DNA of 8,661 bases, taken from assembly GCA_034434635.1 (NCBI GenBank), contig DAOTYX010000028.1, positions 1 to 8,661 on the forward strand, given 5' to 3'. This DNA is from DAOTYX01 sp034434635. Its GTDB lineage: Bacteria; Chloroflexota; Anaerolineae; B4-G1; DUEL01. The notes beneath the pieces were generated by a model. The model saw only the letters and a list, made by a program, of their open reading frames with translations. It had not been told where the DNA came from and did no database searches. The translations under genes and the position numbers were made by a program. Positions 7,617 to 8,661 of the stretch are shown piece by piece (position 1 is the stretch's first letter; every line of letters starts with the position of its first letter).

Positions 7617-7631
7617 GGAGAGGGGGTGGAG
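7617..7631 (+). promoter_or_regulatory. Purine-rich ribosome binding region for the Vps62-like gene
   Basis: The 24-base gap 7610-7633 is almost all purine and contains GGAGAGGGGG (7617-7626) and GGTGGAG (7625-7631, 2 bases before ATG 7634). It supports ATG 7634 over the in-frame ATG at 7658. No hairpin terminator or promoter is visible in the gap, so read-through from the upstream gene is likely. Confidence 0.5.
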
Positions 7632-7633
7632 CG

Positions 7634-8661
7634 ATGAAGAGGGAAACGAGATGGTGGATGAGGGGGCTATCGGTAGCGCTGGGGATGGTACTGCTGTTCG
7701 GGACGCAGGCGGATGCTGCGGAACCGCCGCCGCCGGGCGACGACGCCACACTGGCCCAGCGATACGCGCCCGTGTTCTACTTCCACCCGGCTGAACTCTT
7801 CCGTCCCCAACCGGTGGAGGTGATCGTCGAACAGGCGCGCCTGCGGGAGAGCCGCCGCCTGTGGTTCGACATCAACCTGCTGCTCAGCCCGCAGGTGCGC
7901 GACCTGCTCACCCTGCCCAGTGACAGCAACACCTTTCTCGACGTCTGGTACGGCGATGAGGGGAGTTCCGCCAGCACCAACTACTCCGCCCACCGCGCCT
8001 ACTATCAGGCGCTCCTCAGCCCTGCCGTCGGCGGCCCGTCGCCCACCGTCTATGCCCATGTCGTGCGCGATGAGGACCCCGACCACATCACCATCCAGTA
8101 CTGGGCCTCCTACTTCTACAACGACTGGTTCAACAAGCACGAGGGGGACTGGGAGATGGTCGAGGTGGTGCTGAGCGCCGCTGGCGAGCCGGAGTGGGTC
8201 ATCCTCAGCCAGCACCACGGCGGGACGCGCCGCCCGTGGGCCGCCGCCCCGGTCGAAGAGGAGACGCACCCCGTGGCCTACGTCGCCCTCGGCTCGCACG
8301 CCAACTACTTCGTCGGCAACGAAGTCTACCCCAACGGGCAACAGATCGGGCGCGCCCGCGTGGAGATCATGGACCGCACCGGCGACTTCGACCGCACTGT
8401 GCCCGAGGTCGTGCTGCTGCCTGAGCGGGAGGAGTTAGCAGTCCACTCGGACGCCTGGCCCGGGGCGGAGTGGCTGCCCTTCCAGGGCCGCTGGGGACAG
8501 GGGGGCCTGCAAGGGGACTTCAGCGGCCCCTATGGCCCGGCGGACAAGGGGGTGCAGTGGGAGCAACCCTATGCCTGGGGGATGGCACAGCCGCTCGACA
8601 TCAACACCTGGTACGAGCATCGCCTGCGCGTGGAGGTCGTCGGCGCGCCGCCCGAACGCTG
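7634..8661 (+). CDS. Secreted Vps62-family-like protein (3' end beyond window)
   Basis: 342 codons are visible and the frame is still open at the window edge. The N-terminus is a classical signal peptide: a basic start (MKRETRWWMR), a hydrophobic core at ~11-22, and a likely signal peptidase site after TQADA (24-28). The mature part begins with a proline-rich stretch, then LAQRYAPVFYFHP at 40-52. Landmarks of the Vps62 (vacuolar protein sorting-associated protein 62) family follow: YWASYFYNDWFNKHEGDWEM at 156-175 and VALGSHANYF at 217-226. The conserved D, E, H and W residues there suggest a binding or hydrolytic pocket, but the biochemical function of the family is not established. The tail is rich in Trp, Gly and Tyr. 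Its position 24 bases behind four overlapping membrane genes suggests co-transcription and an outer-surface role linked to their product (inference). It could instead be unrelated to glycosylation. Confidence 0.75.
   Translation, partial: MKRETRWWMRGLSVALGMVLLFGTQADAAEPPPPGDDATLAQRYAPVFYFHPAELFRPQPVEVIVEQARLRESRRLWFDINLLLSPQVRDLLTLPSDSNTFLDVWYGDEGSSASTNYSAHRAYYQALLSPAVGGPSPTVYAHVVRDEDPDHITIQYWASYFYNDWFNKHEGDWEMVEVVLSAAGEPEWVILSQHHGGTRRPWAAAPVEEETHPVAYVALGSHANYFVGNEVYPNGQQIGRARVEIMDRTGDFDRTVPEVVLLPEREELAVHSDAWPGAEWLPFQGRWGQGGLQGDFSGPYGPADKGVQWEQPYAWGMAQPLDINTWYEHRLRVEVVGAPPER

Noticed and set aside
7610..7633. Possible transcription terminator in the only true intergenic gap.
   Set aside because: The 24 bases are purine-rich with no inverted repeat and no T-run, and they are better explained as a ribosome binding region.
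6347..8341. - strand open frames opposite the 538-aa and Vps62-like genes (6347-7216, 7667-8341).
   Set aside because: They are in register with well-supported sense genes that carry recognisable motifs. The antisense products have none.

Overview
The window is a very GC-rich, gene-dense stretch in which every gene is on the + strand. It holds the 3' end of one gene, four complete genes and the 5' part of a sixth. Four consecutive junctions are 4-base stop/start overlaps (ATGA or GTGA), and the last gap is only 24 bases, so it reads as one transcription unit. No promoter, terminator, RNA gene, mobile element or CRISPR array is visible, and no stretch of 300 bases lacks a gene. The organism is most likely a GC-rich bacterium. 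Two traits recall Chloroflexota (Anaerolineae/Caldilineae-like) genomes: tandem GT39-type membrane proteins, and a C-terminal module with the pattern G-y-x-l...pG..l.l...W...F.hL. This placement is from remembered family resemblance, not a search.

Layout: (i) 1-332, the last 109 codons of a protein ending in a beta-rich module. (ii) 329-2626, a 765-aa GT-C/GT39-like polytopic glycosyltransferase carrying the same module at its C-terminus. (iii) 2623-3573, a 316-aa UPF0104 / lysylphosphatidylglycerol-synthase-TM-like membrane protein, a flippase-like fold. (iv) 3570-5996, an 808-aa GT39-like enzyme of a different subtype with an extra N-terminal membrane block and the same type of C-terminal module. 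(v) 5993-7609, a 538-aa paralogue of (ii) that stops where the module of (ii) would begin. (vi) 7634 to beyond the window end, a secreted protein related to the Vps62 (vacuolar protein sorting 62) family.

Working model (inference): the unit assembles or decorates a cell-surface glycan or glycolipid. GT39 enzymes use polyprenyl-phosphate-sugars on the outer face of the membrane. The UPF0104-like protein may move or handle a lipid substrate. The shared C-terminal modules would lie on the same outer face as the active sites and could bind acceptor or glycan. The Vps62-like protein would be exported to the same compartment. Neither the sugar donor synthase nor the acceptor is encoded in the window, so the product is unknown.
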